This document shows positions 9,426 to 18,799 of a stretch of 64,000 nt of DNA, piece by piece; positions within the stretch are counted from its first letter, which is position 1, and each line of letters starts with the position of its first letter. The notes beneath the pieces are model-generated. The model saw nothing but the letters and a program-made list of their open reading frames with translations. It made no database searches and was not told where the DNA came from. The position numbers and the translations under genes are program-made. Source of the DNA: Paenibacillus eucommiae (GTDB taxonomy: Bacteria; Bacillota; Bacilli; Paenibacillales; NBRC-103111); assembly GCF_017874215.1 (NCBI RefSeq), contig NZ_JAGGLB010000001.1, forward strand, positions 124,001 through 188,000, given 5' to 3'.

Positions 9426-9611
9426 ATGAACGAAAATCAGCGAATTAATTGTATGAAATGCCAACATTTTTATATTACATGGGATCCTAAGTTTCCTAAA
9501 GGCTGTAGAGCTTTTGGGTTTAAAACCGCTACAATGCCCAGTCTTTCTGTGTTGTCTTCTTCGGGAAAGCCTTGTATGAGCTTTGAGCCCAAAACAAGAC
9601 CACAAGCTTGA
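9426..9611 (+). CDS. Small Cys-containing protein, unknown function
   Basis: The protein has 61 aa. GAGGA lies 8 bases before the ATG. Four cysteines sit in a CMKCQHFYITWD ... PKGCRAFGFK ... GKPC pattern, suggesting a small metal-binding fold. I believe similar short proteins occur in other bacteria but recognise no function. It stands alone between the 9278 terminator and the oxidoreductase gene. Confidence 0.65.
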   Translation: MNENQRINCMKCQHFYITWDPKFPKGCRAFGFKTATMPSLSVLSSSGKPCMSFEPKTRPQA

Positions 9612-9735
9612 ATCTTATTCATTCTTCGCGATGTGCAAAATAACGGACCAGGAGGATAAAGCCGCGCTGAGAGAATGCTTTTATAATGAGGAGGTAGACT
9701 TAATTATTTAACTTAAAGGGAAAAGGATGGTCGAT

Positions 9736-10791
9736 ATGAGTAAAATTCGTTTAGGAATCATTGGATGCGGGGGCATGACCGGAAGCCATGCATTGGGCTT
9801 TCTGGAATTGAAGGACCGTATGGACATTACCGCAACATGTGATATCATCCTGGAGCGTGCGCAGGAAGCAGCAGCAAAAATCGAAGGCGCGCAGGCTTTT
9901 GAGAACTATCAAGACCTCGTTGATCTTGTCGATGCGGTCCTCGTTGTTCTGCCTCACGACCTGCATTTTGAGGTGGGGATGTATTTCTTGCAAGCAGGCA
10001 AGCATGTGCTGATGGAAAAACCGATGTGCAATACGGAGGAAGAGTGCATCGAACTGATCCGCACCTCTGAAGCGCAGGGCAAGGTGCTGATGACCGCCTA
10101 TCCGGTACGCTTCTGGCCAATCGTACTGAAGTTGAAGGAACTTCTCGACTCAAAGGCGTATGGCGATTGCTTCCAGATGTCTGTATGGACAGAGCAGTAT
10201 ACACGCTATGAAGAAGGGCACTGGGCACTTTCCTCCAAGCGTCTTGGCGGCGGTCAATTTTTCAGCCATGGCTGCCATTATGTAGATCTGTTGCTGTGGT
10301 TTCTTGGAAATCCGGTGCGCGGAACCCACCTTGGGACAAACTACGGGACACCATGGATGGAAAAAGAAGGAACCAGCAGCGTAAGTATCGTCTTTGAAAG
10401 CGGTGCACTAGGTTACCACTTCGGCACTTGGGGAGCTCGGGGATCACGCTTGGGCTGGAGCATTCACGCCCACTGTACAGAGGGCATGCTGGAAATTAAT
10501 CTGAAAGATGGCAAACTTTACGCCCATACCGAAATGAATCCAGAGCAGGCTAATCTGGACACAGATTCGAAGACGGCTGTGCTGATGGACTTCAATACAG
10601 AGGGGAAATTCACTCATTTTGAAATCGAGCACTTCCTTGATTGCATCAACACAGGTCAGCGTCCTATCACTGACGGATTGACCAGCCTGCAGGGTCTGCG
10701 TGTCATCTGGAAGCTGTATGAAGCTGAAGAAAATAACACAATTGCCGATTTACGGGGATTAGGTTTGGACGAAATAAGCGCCAGCATCTAG
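9736..10791 (+). CDS. Gfo/Idh/MocA family oxidoreductase
   Basis: The protein has 351 aa from ATG 9736 (MSKIRLGIIGCGGMTGSHA). An in-frame ATG at 9727 has a ribosome site (AAAGGG) at shorter spacing and would add three residues. The Rossmann motif GIIGCGGMTGSH and the catalytic MEKPM lysine are present; the C-terminal domain has GGGQFFSHGCHYVDLLLWF. It is a likely NAD(P)-dependent sugar dehydrogenase. It is convergent with an AraC regulator that probably belongs to the same local sugar function. Confidence 0.88.
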   Translation: MSKIRLGIIGCGGMTGSHALGFLELKDRMDITATCDIILERAQEAAAKIEGAQAFENYQDLVDLVDAVLVVLPHDLHFEVGMYFLQAGKHVLMEKPMCNTEEECIELIRTSEAQGKVLMTAYPVRFWPIVLKLKELLDSKAYGDCFQMSVWTEQYTRYEEGHWALSSKRLGGGQFFSHGCHYVDLLLWFLGNPVRGTHLGTNYGTPWMEKEGTSSVSIVFESGALGYHFGTWGARGSRLGWSIHAHCTEGMLEINLKDGKLYAHTEMNPEQANLDTDSKTAVLMDFNTEGKFTHFEIEHFLDCINTGQRPITDGLTSLQGLRVIWKLYEAEENNTIADLRGLGLDEISASI

Positions 10792-10797
10792 TTTACA

Positions 10798-11766
10798 TCA
10801 ACAGCCCAACCAAGGAGCCGATTTCGGCTCCTTTATTACTATTGCTTTTTGCAAAGTGTTCGAACGATCCTGCGCAGCCCGTGGCTGAATGGAACGCGCA
10901 TATTCTGTAGGCGTCATATTCGTCTCACTTTTGAAGCGGCGCGAGAAATAATGGATGCTGCTGTAGCCAAGCTTCTCGGCGATTTCTGTATAGTTGAACT
11001 GCTCCTCGCGGATCATCGTCTTCGCCAGCTCGACCTTCAGATTTGCGTTATAGGCAAGCAGACTATGTCCGGTTACTTGGCGAAATACCGTTTTCAGATA
11101 GGTGCGGCTTATACTGAACGCCTGGCATACACTGTCCACCGTAGGATTCTCTGACACATGCTGCTGCAGATAAAGCATGATCTCCATCACCATAGCATGA
11201 TCCCGGTTCTCCTTGACCATAGAAGCAGGCTTCGCCTTCGACTCCTCGCCAAGCGTACTTTCCCGGCGAATAAGGTGGATCAGGAAGCTCTCCAGGTAGT
11301 TGCGGATCAGCTGCTCACAGCCAAATGGAGCGTCTGCCTTTCTCTGCAGCAGCTTGCCTTCGGCTGTTCTCGAGCTGGGCTCGAAGGCTTCCAGACATTC
11401 TTTTACCAATTGTGTAAAAAGCCCGCGTTCCTTTTCATCAGGAACAAATATTCTGCGCCCCATGAACATCTCCATGGACGGAGAATCACATTCAAAAGAC
11501 AGAATGATCACGTTGGGGGCCGTCCTCCCGGCCGCTCCGCCACTATGAAATTCATCCGGACGATAGAAAACAAGCTCTCCCGGCTCCAGAAGAAATGCCT
11601 CTCCATCGATCTCAACCTCTAATTTTCCTTTATCTATAAAAACCATTTCCCAGAAATGATGCTTCTCTCCGCTGCTCATGAAATTCGCAGACATTTCCAA
11701 GTAATAGAACGAGATCAATTTACGCACGACCAGCTGCTCCTGCAGCTCGAGCTTCTCATAATTCAA
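10798..11766 (-). CDS. AraC family regulator with cupin sensor domain
   Basis: The protein has 322 aa from TTG 11766 (reading MNYEKLELQEQL). GGGAG lies 8 bases upstream of this TTG, whereas the upstream ATG at 11775 touches the GGGAG. The TTG start also aligns with the paralogue at 7120. A cupin domain (HHFWEMVFIDKGK, YRPDEFHSGG) is followed by a double AraC helix-turn-helix (SSIHYFSRRFKSETNMTPTE). The last 15 or so codons cross the terminator hairpin of the convergent oxidoreductase gene, giving a C-terminal extension the paralogue lacks. Confidence 0.85.
   Translation of the reverse strand: MNYEKLELQEQLVVRKLISFYYLEMSANFMSSGEKHHFWEMVFIDKGKLEVEIDGEAFLLEPGELVFYRPDEFHSGGAAGRTAPNVIILSFECDSPSMEMFMGRRIFVPDEKERGLFTQLVKECLEAFEPSSRTAEGKLLQRKADAPFGCEQLIRNYLESFLIHLIRRESTLGEESKAKPASMVKENRDHAMVMEIMLYLQQHVSENPTVDSVCQAFSISRTYLKTVFRQVTGHSLLAYNANLKVELAKTMIREEQFNYTEIAEKLGYSSIHYFSRRFKSETNMTPTEYARSIQPRAAQDRSNTLQKAIVIKEPKSAPWLGC
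10812..10833. terminator. Terminator hairpin of oxidoreductase gene
   Basis: AAGGAGCCGA and TCGGCTCCTT form a perfect 10-bp stem with a TT loop, followed by TATTACTATTG on the plus strand. It lies 20 bp past the oxidoreductase stop, inside the 3' end of the convergent AraC coding sequence. Confidence 0.75.
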
Positions 11767-11864
11767 AGCGAACATCTCCCTTATCCTAATGATTCAAACG
11801 CCCGCCCAGGGAACAGTATGCAGTATGGGGCCCGATTTCACCTGATTTCCACACATAAAGCCCA

Positions 11865-11891
11865 AACAGAGGGAGCTTCCCTCCCTCTGTT
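11865..11891 (-). terminator. Terminator hairpin, AraC/permease boundary
   Basis: AACAGAGGGAG and CTCCCTCTGTT form a perfect 11-bp stem with a 5-base loop. It lies 22 bp after the stop of the MalG-type permease, consistent with the end of the ABC operon read on the minus strand. The T tract is interrupted (TTGGGCTTTAT). Confidence 0.7.
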
Positions 11892-11913
11892 CATCATAAC
11901 TTCTAGACGATAG

Positions 11914-12738
11914 TTATTTCAACCCCGAACTTGTCATACCTTCAATAAAATATCGCTGACCTCCAATAAATAACGCAATGACCGGTAAAGTTGCATAAGT
12001 GGCTACCGTCATTAAAACGGGCCAATTTGTGCTGAACTCCCCCACCATATTTGCCATGCCAACAGGCAGCACCATACGTTCCTGTGAATTGGTTACGATC
12101 AAAGGCCACATAAAGTCATTCCAATGGGAGAGAAAGGTAACCAGAATCATTGTCATCATGACAGGCTTGGCATTCGGAATCACAATGCGCAGCAAGGTCC
12201 CCAGCGGATTGCAGCCGTCCATCTTGGCAGCTTCGATCAATTCAAGCGGCAGCGTAAGGAAGTACTGGCGAAACAAAAAGATCGCGAAGGGCCACACCAT
12301 CTGCGGAACGATCAATGCCTTATACGAATCCAGCCAGCCCAACTGCTTCATCAGCAAAAACTGCGGGATGATCACTACTTGATGAGGGATCATCAAAACC
12401 ATCAGCATGCCAATAAACACCACCTGTTTGCCCCTAAAGGATAAGAAGGCAAAGGCATAAGCAGCCAGCATGCCAAGCACAAGCTGCGAGGCCACGCGCG
12501 CAATCGCGACTACGAAAGAGTTTTTCAGCCACAGCAGCAGCTCGGTTTGGTGCCAAATCTGAACATAATTGTCCCAAACCCATAGTCGTGGAATCCATGT
12601 AGGAGGGTATTGCATCGATTCTGGCAGCGTCTTTAGCGAAGTAGCCAGCATGTACACAAATGGAACCGTCATTCCTGCAGCCAGCAGGATGACAAAAGCA
12701 TACATCAAGGTTACTCCGCCCCATTTCATTGCTTTCAT
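11914..12738 (-). CDS. Sugar ABC transporter permease, MalG type
   Basis: The protein has 274 aa with about six membrane segments. The binding-protein-dependent permease EAA loop is ELIEAAKMDGCNPLGTLLRIV, here cited by its EAAxxDG core. It is last in the operon binding protein, MalF-type, MalG-type; 12 bp separate it from the upstream permease. No ATPase gene lies nearby; as is common in Bacillota, a shared MsmX-type ATPase elsewhere probably energises it. Confidence 0.92.
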   Translation of the reverse strand: MKAMKWGGVTLMYAFVILLAAGMTVPFVYMLATSLKTLPESMQYPPTWIPRLWVWDNYVQIWHQTELLLWLKNSFVVAIARVASQLVLGMLAAYAFAFLSFRGKQVVFIGMLMVLMIPHQVVIIPQFLLMKQLGWLDSYKALIVPQMVWPFAIFLFRQYFLTLPLELIEAAKMDGCNPLGTLLRIVIPNAKPVMMTMILVTFLSHWNDFMWPLIVTNSQERMVLPVGMANMVGEFSTNWPVLMTVATYATLPVIALFIGGQRYFIEGMTSSGLK

Positions 12739-12750
12739 AAGGGAATCCCC

Positions 12751-13650
12751 CTAACGTTCATAATTCACCCATTTTTTCTGCACAGCAAACTGCACGATAG
12801 TCACTATAATGACGAGCAGGAACAGTACAGCCGACAGCGAACTCGCATAACCAACGGAGTAATTCTGAAACGCCTGTTGATAAATATAATATACAAGCGT
12901 AGTTGTAGCATCTCCCGGCCCACCCTTCGTCATGACATAAAGCTGGTCAAAGGCCTGAAAGGATCCAATCACATTAATAATCAGCAGAAAAAATGTCGTT
13001 GGTGAAAGCAGCGGTATCGTCACATACAGGATCTTCTTCCAAGAGGTCGCCCCATCAATTTCAGCAGCCTCATAGATCGTTTTGGGAATGTTCTGCAGAG
13101 CAGCCAGATAAAATACTGTATTGTAGCCAGCCTGCAGCCAGATGCCCATTAACGCGATGGAAGCCACCGCTGTACTTGGATCATAGATCCACTTCAGACC
13201 AGGGATGCCGAGCAAGCCGAGCAAAGCATTGAATAGTCCAGTCTGAGGGTTATAAATCAGCGTCCATACGAGCGAAGTAGCAACCGTCATACAGACCGCA
13301 GGTAAAAAAAACAAAGTGCGGAACAAAACTGCAAAACGGATACGATTCAGCAGGATGGACAGAAACATCGAAGCGATAATCGTTGCCGGAACGAACAAAC
13401 ACACATACTGGAAGGTGACCTTCAGTGAATGATAAAACATCGGATCCTTAACAAGCCTAGCATAATTGCTTATCCCCACAAATTGCTTCGCTGTAATCAG
13501 ATCCCATTCGAAAAACCCAAGAGCCATCACATAAACAACAGGTCCCCACATAAATATGAGCAAACCCAGAACAGCCGGCGCAATCATGGCCCAAGCCCAC
13601 AGAGAATCTTGGCGGAATGCGGATATACGAGGCTTTGCAAGATTCGTCAT
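12751..13650 (-). CDS. Sugar ABC transporter permease, MalF type
   Basis: The protein has 299 aa with six membrane segments. The EAA motif is IYEAAEIDGATSWKKIL. It begins 4 bp after the stop of the binding-protein gene and, with the MalG-type partner, would form the membrane channel for an oligosaccharide or monosaccharide. Unlike the two other importers in this window, there is no intercistronic hairpin between binding protein and permease. Confidence 0.92.
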   Translation of the reverse strand: MTNLAKPRISAFRQDSLWAWAMIAPAVLGLLIFMWGPVVYVMALGFFEWDLITAKQFVGISNYARLVKDPMFYHSLKVTFQYVCLFVPATIIASMFLSILLNRIRFAVLFRTLFFLPAVCMTVATSLVWTLIYNPQTGLFNALLGLLGIPGLKWIYDPSTAVASIALMGIWLQAGYNTVFYLAALQNIPKTIYEAAEIDGATSWKKILYVTIPLLSPTTFFLLIINVIGSFQAFDQLYVMTKGGPGDATTTLVYYIYQQAFQNYSVGYASSLSAVLFLLVIIVTIVQFAVQKKWVNYER

Positions 13651-13654
13651 CCGT

Positions 13655-14968
13655 CTATTTCCCCTTTGGCACGTTCTTCAATGCCTCGTTCATTTTGGCT
13701 GCCGCAGCCTGCAGGGCCTCCTTGGGCTTGGTCTGATTCAGCATTAGCAGATCCCCCTGCTTCGTAATTTCATTATTCCAGATTTTAAAATTCGCAGTCG
13801 ACGGATAAATAGCTGCGTAGGAGGTAGATTCGACCAGTACCTTCAAGTTTTTATCCGGCTGAGTATCAATGAAATTTTGCTGTAAATCCTTCCGGCTGCT
13901 GATATTATTTTTGGAGAGCTCCACCAAGCTGTCCTTCAGGCCGAGAAACAGCACGAAATCTGCGGCAATATCTTTATTCTTGCTATTAGCCGATACGACC
14001 CTTGCCGGACCATGCGTAACGACAATCCTTCCCTTGCTGCCCTCCGGGTAAGGAGCAACATCCCAATCCAGATTTTTTTCCGGCTGCAGCAGGGCGGACA
14101 AAGCGCTGCCGGACGGATGCATCGCGATTTTACCAGCAACAAAGAGCGTTTCCGGATTATCGTTCGGAATTTCCGTCTTATCAGGCGCTGATTTATCGAC
14201 GAAAATCATATCCTGGAGAAACTGCATCGTCTCGATATTCTCCTTGGAATCGAGCAGTGATTCGGTTTTATCCTCATTGTAGAAGGCACCTCCCTGTGAG
14301 AGCAGGTAGGGCTGCGCGATCAGCATATTTAAAGAAATTGAAGCTCCCCAATAGCTCCCGGCTTTGGTCAACTGCTTGGCAACCGAGCGGAACTTCTCTA
14401 AGTCCCAGGTATCATCAGGATAAGGCACATGGTTCTCATCGAAGATTTTTTTGTTATAAAAAATGCCGTTGCCATCCATCGCTGCACTGACTCCATAAAG
14501 CTCATCCTTGTACCTGTACAAATCCTGAATCGATTTCACAAATTCATCTTCTTTATATTCACTGTCCGGTATATAGGGCTGCAGCGATAGAAGCAAATCC
14601 TTGGTCACATAATCATAGAAGTTCGGACCATTCATATCAAAGATATCCGGCAGCACATTGCCCGCCGCTTGTGTCAGCAGCTTATCCCAATACTTGCCGA
14701 AAGGTAAAATTTCCGCTTTCACTGAGAATTCCAGCTCCGGGTGAAGCTCTTGGTATTTCACTGCACTCTGCTGCACATAATCCAAATAAGGTTGATACCA
14801 GGCTTGGTAAATCAATTCAACCTTTTTCTTACCACCTCCTGAGCTGCCGCCCTTGTCACCTTCCTTGCCTTGATCCGTTCCGCTGTTTGAGCAGGCTGCC
14901 AGGATGACCGCCATGACCAGCAGCAGGATGCCCCACCTTTTTGTACGAAGAAACCGATGCTTGTTCAA
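13655..14968 (-). CDS. ABC transporter sugar-binding lipoprotein
   Basis: The protein has 437 aa from TTG 14968, supported by AAAAGGAG 11 bases upstream; the GTG at 14998 has no good ribosome site. The signal peptide WGILLLVMAVILAACSN has an LAAC lipobox, so the mature protein is a lipid-anchored receptor. The family-1 solute-binding pattern is clear (LIYQAWYQPYLDYVQ, GVSAAMDGNGIFYNKKIF). It heads the binding protein/permease operon and is preceded by the membrane AraC gene, the standard YesN-type arrangement. Confidence 0.9.
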   Translation of the reverse strand: MNKHRFLRTKRWGILLLVMAVILAACSNSGTDQGKEGDKGGSSGGGKKKVELIYQAWYQPYLDYVQQSAVKYQELHPELEFSVKAEILPFGKYWDKLLTQAAGNVLPDIFDMNGPNFYDYVTKDLLLSLQPYIPDSEYKEDEFVKSIQDLYRYKDELYGVSAAMDGNGIFYNKKIFDENHVPYPDDTWDLEKFRSVAKQLTKAGSYWGASISLNMLIAQPYLLSQGGAFYNEDKTESLLDSKENIETMQFLQDMIFVDKSAPDKTEIPNDNPETLFVAGKIAMHPSGSALSALLQPEKNLDWDVAPYPEGSKGRIVVTHGPARVVSANSKNKDIAADFVLFLGLKDSLVELSKNNISSRKDLQQNFIDTQPDKNLKVLVESTSYAAIYPSTANFKIWNNEITKQGDLLMLNQTKPKEALQAAAAKMNEALKNVPKGK

Positions 14969-15064
14969 CGCTGTCCACTCTCCTTTTGTTGTTCTCACGT
15001 CCTAATGTAAGTTGGGACAAGGGTAGGGGTCAATAAACACTTTTTGCCGGATAAATCGAATTGC

Positions 15065-15103
15065 AAAAAAACAGCTGCCAACGCTTGCAAGCGCAGACAG
15101 CCC
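15065..15103 (-). terminator. Terminator of membrane AraC gene
   Basis: On the minus strand a hairpin with a CGCTTGCAAGCG core extends through GCTGTC/GGCAGC, with two G-T pairs and one mismatch. It is followed by a run of seven T. It separates the regulator from the binding-protein operon. Confidence 0.75.
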
Positions 15104-15155
15104 TGGAATAAACTGAATCTGTAAAGTAAACTGTTCTGGCAATTAGCGCCCACAG

Positions 15156-17393
15156 CTAGCGGAAACTGGCCTTTTTCCGAAAATCGCCGGGTGTATAGCC
15201 GTATGTCTTCTTGAACATCCGGATAAAAGCAATAGAGGTCGTATAACCTACAGATGTCGCAATCTCCTGCACGCTCTTTGAGGTTTCGCTTAATAACCGC
15301 TTGGCATGATCCATCCGAAGATCAATTAAATAATCGACGAAATTCTCACCGTGCTCGCTTTTGAACAGACGGCTTAAATAATTAGGATTCATATCAAACT
15401 TGTCGCCTATATAAATCAAGGACAGCTCTGGATTGGCATAGTGCTCCTCAATATAGCCGCGGATTTGTCCAAGGAGCGCATAGTGGTTACTCTGCTCCCG
15501 CTGCTCAACAGCATGTGTTGCATATTCGTTCAAAATGCGCAGCAAACAGATTTCTGTCTCATCCAGTGTTTCAATCCATTCGAGCATGGCTGTGAGCTGA
15601 GGCATACTTTCCAGCTCCCACTTATCGTCGAGACTACCGGACAGACTTTTCATTTCTTTATGGAAATAATAGATCATGTAATTCATGACGCCTATCAGAT
15701 CCTCGCGGGTCAACAAAACCTTGCGAAGCTCTACAAAAAAATCAGCAACGGCCGCCTTCCAGCTCTCATCACCACGCTTATAAGCAATAGCAAGCGGCTG
15801 TATCGCCTGAATATGCCTAAATACATTTTGCTGAAAATCACTTTGCGCCTCGTTGCTTTCAATGACCCTGTTTGTTCCAAGTGAGGCCTTGCAGGCAAGT
15901 GCACGCAGTGCGCTTTCGTACGATTGCGGAATATCAGTAATTTCACCAGTCGCTTTGCCAATTCCCATGGTTATGGTAAAAGGCAGATGCTGTACGGTCC
16001 ACAGTCTGGCCTCCTCACAAAGCGAGTATAGCTGGGAAAGTCCTTCCTCCGCTTTCTTTTTCACTTCAAGCATCATGCCCAAGCGGTTTGGGGCGATCCA
16101 CTCGATCCACTGCACAGCCCGGTGATGGTCCGCGATTTCTGCAACAATCATACGCAGAGCATACTTGAATAAAGCCTGATCCTGGGTTGAATACCCGAAA
16201 CGAAACCCGGTAAATGCATCAATCTCCACAACAATAACGGCAGTAGGCTTAAAAGTGAGCGGCATCTGCAGAGCTTCCAGCCTTCGCTTCCATTCCTCAG
16301 CATCAACCGGACGTATGCCTTCAAGCAGCTCCTTAAGGCCCGCTTGCCGCCGGATGGCCATGCTTTCTTCCTGCATTTGTTCGTACTTAGTCGTAAACTT
16401 GGTCGTATCCTCGGCCATTTGCTCTATGGCTGATTCAATCTGGGCGAATTCGTCTCCTTGCTGAGGCCCATTTCTCCAGGGCATGGAGGATATCGAATTA
16501 ATTTTGGCCAAAATCTGCAGCACCGGTCTGTAATTGCGCCTGCTTACATAAACAATCCAGATGATCCCTGCGACAAAGGTCATTGCAGCTATACCGATGC
16601 AGATCAAAGTAAAGTTGGAGATCGAATGCAGTAAGCCCAAATATTTAACACCGGATTGAATTTCCCAGCCCGTATAGGAAGAAACCTTTTTCGTCAAAGT
16701 TTCCTTGAAGCTGCCTTCTCCCACACCAGGCTCAGTTGCCGTAATCACTTGCTTATCGCGATCCAGCACCCGCATATAATTGAAGCTTGAGCTGGACATA
16801 TTCTTAAGGAAATTTTGCACTGCTTCAACATCCACATTCACAACCACATAACCACCGGAAAAGAAAGGTACAGCTTTGACCAGTGAAATGACGGCAACTT
16901 TACGGTTACCAGCGAAGCTCTGAAATTCACGCACTCCCGTCCACAAATAAGGATTCTTATCTTTGCGGATCGCTTCAACGAAAGCGCTATCACTAAGCTC
17001 GCCGCTCTTGCCAATCGTCGTATTTGACACGTAGGAGGAATCCAGATCACGTACGACATAAATCGAATCAATGAGCGGGAAGCTATCCTTCAGCTCAGCC
17101 AATGAGACAGATACCTCATAGGGCACGGGATCCAAAGGTTTAATTTCTACCTTAAGATACTGCTCAATCGTATTTTCGGAGAAAATCTTGCGCAAAACCG
17201 CCTGCTCCACAGTCTGCAGTTGATTATCCAGCGTCTGCGCGGCGTGTCCGGTAAACACCTCATTCGCCCGAATCGCAGATTTACGGGATAAATCACTGCC
17301 AATAAAATAAACCAGCAGCAGCAAAAGAGCAGCCATCGAAATAAACACCGGCAAATATGACAAAATCAAACGATGAAACCAATTATTTGTCAT
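15156..17393 (-). CDS. Membrane-anchored AraC family regulator (YesN/Cache type)
   Basis: The protein has 745 aa. A membrane segment lies at about 10-32 and a second at about 270-292 (FTLICIGIAAMTFVAGIIW), enclosing an extracellular Cache-like sensor. A cytoplasmic linker follows. The C-terminal 100 residues are an AraC double helix-turn-helix (LIYIGDKFDMNPNYLSRLF, then GYTTSIAFIRMFKKTYGYTP). GGGAGGGG precedes the ATG. It is probably a one-component sensor that activates the adjacent ABC importer genes in response to an extracellular sugar or wall signal. It has its own terminator. Confidence 0.9.
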   Translation of the reverse strand: MTNNWFHRLILSYLPVFISMAALLLLLVYFIGSDLSRKSAIRANEVFTGHAAQTLDNQLQTVEQAVLRKIFSENTIEQYLKVEIKPLDPVPYEVSVSLAELKDSFPLIDSIYVVRDLDSSYVSNTTIGKSGELSDSAFVEAIRKDKNPYLWTGVREFQSFAGNRKVAVISLVKAVPFFSGGYVVVNVDVEAVQNFLKNMSSSSFNYMRVLDRDKQVITATEPGVGEGSFKETLTKKVSSYTGWEIQSGVKYLGLLHSISNFTLICIGIAAMTFVAGIIWIVYVSRRNYRPVLQILAKINSISSMPWRNGPQQGDEFAQIESAIEQMAEDTTKFTTKYEQMQEESMAIRRQAGLKELLEGIRPVDAEEWKRRLEALQMPLTFKPTAVIVVEIDAFTGFRFGYSTQDQALFKYALRMIVAEIADHHRAVQWIEWIAPNRLGMMLEVKKKAEEGLSQLYSLCEEARLWTVQHLPFTITMGIGKATGEITDIPQSYESALRALACKASLGTNRVIESNEAQSDFQQNVFRHIQAIQPLAIAYKRGDESWKAAVADFFVELRKVLLTREDLIGVMNYMIYYFHKEMKSLSGSLDDKWELESMPQLTAMLEWIETLDETEICLLRILNEYATHAVEQREQSNHYALLGQIRGYIEEHYANPELSLIYIGDKFDMNPNYLSRLFKSEHGENFVDYLIDLRMDHAKRLLSETSKSVQEIATSVGYTTSIAFIRMFKKTYGYTPGDFRKKASFR

Positions 17394-17661
17394 GGAGCCC
17401 CTCCCTATGCTGGAACAGCAGATCCATCATGCCCAGTTCCGCTTGCTAACAGAATATCAGAATGCTTCCAGGTCTGCAAGGAACGCCTGAAAGCGAATTC
17501 ACGGGCTTTTTACCTCTTAACGGGATGACTTTACCCTCTTGCTTATTTGTGCTAACTTTCTCAAAAAATTATTTTTTATGGTTAATTATGTTAATAAAGC
17601 GGTGACTATGGGTAATGGATCATATGTTATTCTTTTCCTTTTTATGAAAGGAGGTGAACTC

Positions 17662-18780
17662 ATGCATAAACACGGTTGGTTACTAGGGATAGCTGCCATC
17701 CTATTGACCTTCTCCTTTGCTAATGAATGCAGGGCGGAACAAGGAATCTTATCCTCCGTAACTTCCATTCTATCTGGATCGGTTGATTCATATAAACCAT
17801 TTGTTGAGACGGTGGATTCTGTTTTGGAACCTGTGACTGTTATTGGGACAGTAGTGGAGTCACTTGTTGAGCCTGTTTTGGAGCCTGTTCTTCAGCCTGC
17901 CGCTGAGCCTGTTCTCGGGGTCATCACGGAAACTGTTAGCACGATCGTTGACAGAACTTCAGAGCTGACGGAAGAAATCACAGCTCAAACAGGGCAAGCT
18001 CTTGCACCTGTGACAGAAAAGGCTGCAGATACATTGAAGCCTTTGACAACGCCAGTTAAGGAACTACTGGATAAGGTCGTGCAGCCCGTTCTCGAGTCAA
18101 CTGAAAATATCATTCAGAAAAAAGACGAAATTATAGACGACATTGAGATTAATTTGGATGAAGAAACTGATGATATTGCGGATAGCATTTCCAATCCTAC
18201 TGTCCCCAATGTTCCCGTTTTAAAAGAGGAAGTTTCCGAGAAGCAGATGGATCGGGCAGAGACAAGGAAAATCCCTCCGTCTTTGGATATGACCGTGAAC
18301 CATACAGCCGCGATCAACGAATATGACGAGGACTTAGTCAAGAACGTACCCAATACTGTTCCGACTTTTTATTGCTGTAAGTATATTTTCTCAGTGAATA
18401 GTGCAGAGCTGGAAAAATTACAAATTGTTCAAAGTAAAAAGATTTTAAACACGATCTCTGCCCCAGATGATAAGCATAAATCGCTACTCCCACTCACGAA
18501 GCATACACCGTTCAAAGGTACGCCACTTTACAGTGCAGGTATTAATAATATTCAGGGCACACTTCAGAATCAACCAAATGGAAGCGCGAGCGGTCCCAGC
18601 TTGTCTGGGGGAGATTTGGGGTTAAATGCTGTACTCAATGACATTCAAAGTGATATCCAGAAAGAACGAAATATAACCTGGAAAAAAGAACTGTTCTTAA
18701 AAGATCAATATTCCCACGCTCCACCGTTTGCTCCTCCGCAGTACCTCCTTTTCTTAGAAGTTGAACGTACAACTATCTAA
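17662..18780 (+). CDS. Secreted low-complexity protein, partner of LPxTG gene
   Basis: The protein has 372 aa from ATG 17662, with AAAGGAGG 7 bases upstream; an upstream in-frame ATG at 17539 lacks a ribosome site. A signal peptide (WLLGIAAILLTFSFANECRA) is followed by repetitive Val/Pro/Glu segments (EPVLEPVLQPAAEPVLG) and Thr/Glu-rich helices. The C-terminal half has a Cys-Cys pair (TFYCCKYIF). There is no LPxTG signal and no recognised enzyme domain. It ends 19 bp before the LPxTG protein gene, so the two are probably co-transcribed. Function unknown; surface or matrix role inferred. Confidence 0.7.
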   Translation: MHKHGWLLGIAAILLTFSFANECRAEQGILSSVTSILSGSVDSYKPFVETVDSVLEPVTVIGTVVESLVEPVLEPVLQPAAEPVLGVITETVSTIVDRTSELTEEITAQTGQALAPVTEKAADTLKPLTTPVKELLDKVVQPVLESTENIIQKKDEIIDDIEINLDEETDDIADSISNPTVPNVPVLKEEVSEKQMDRAETRKIPPSLDMTVNHTAAINEYDEDLVKNVPNTVPTFYCCKYIFSVNSAELEKLQIVQSKKILNTISAPDDKHKSLLPLTKHTPFKGTPLYSAGINNIQGTLQNQPNGSASGPSLSGGDLGLNAVLNDIQSDIQKERNITWKKELFLKDQYSHAPPFAPPQYLLFLEVERTTI

Positions 18781-18799
18781 ACAAAAGGAGTGTTACAAA

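Noticed and set aside
13651..13654. Intercistronic hairpin in the third importer
   Set aside because: The gap is 4 bp and no stem is present, so the hairpin feature applies only to cassettes A and B.
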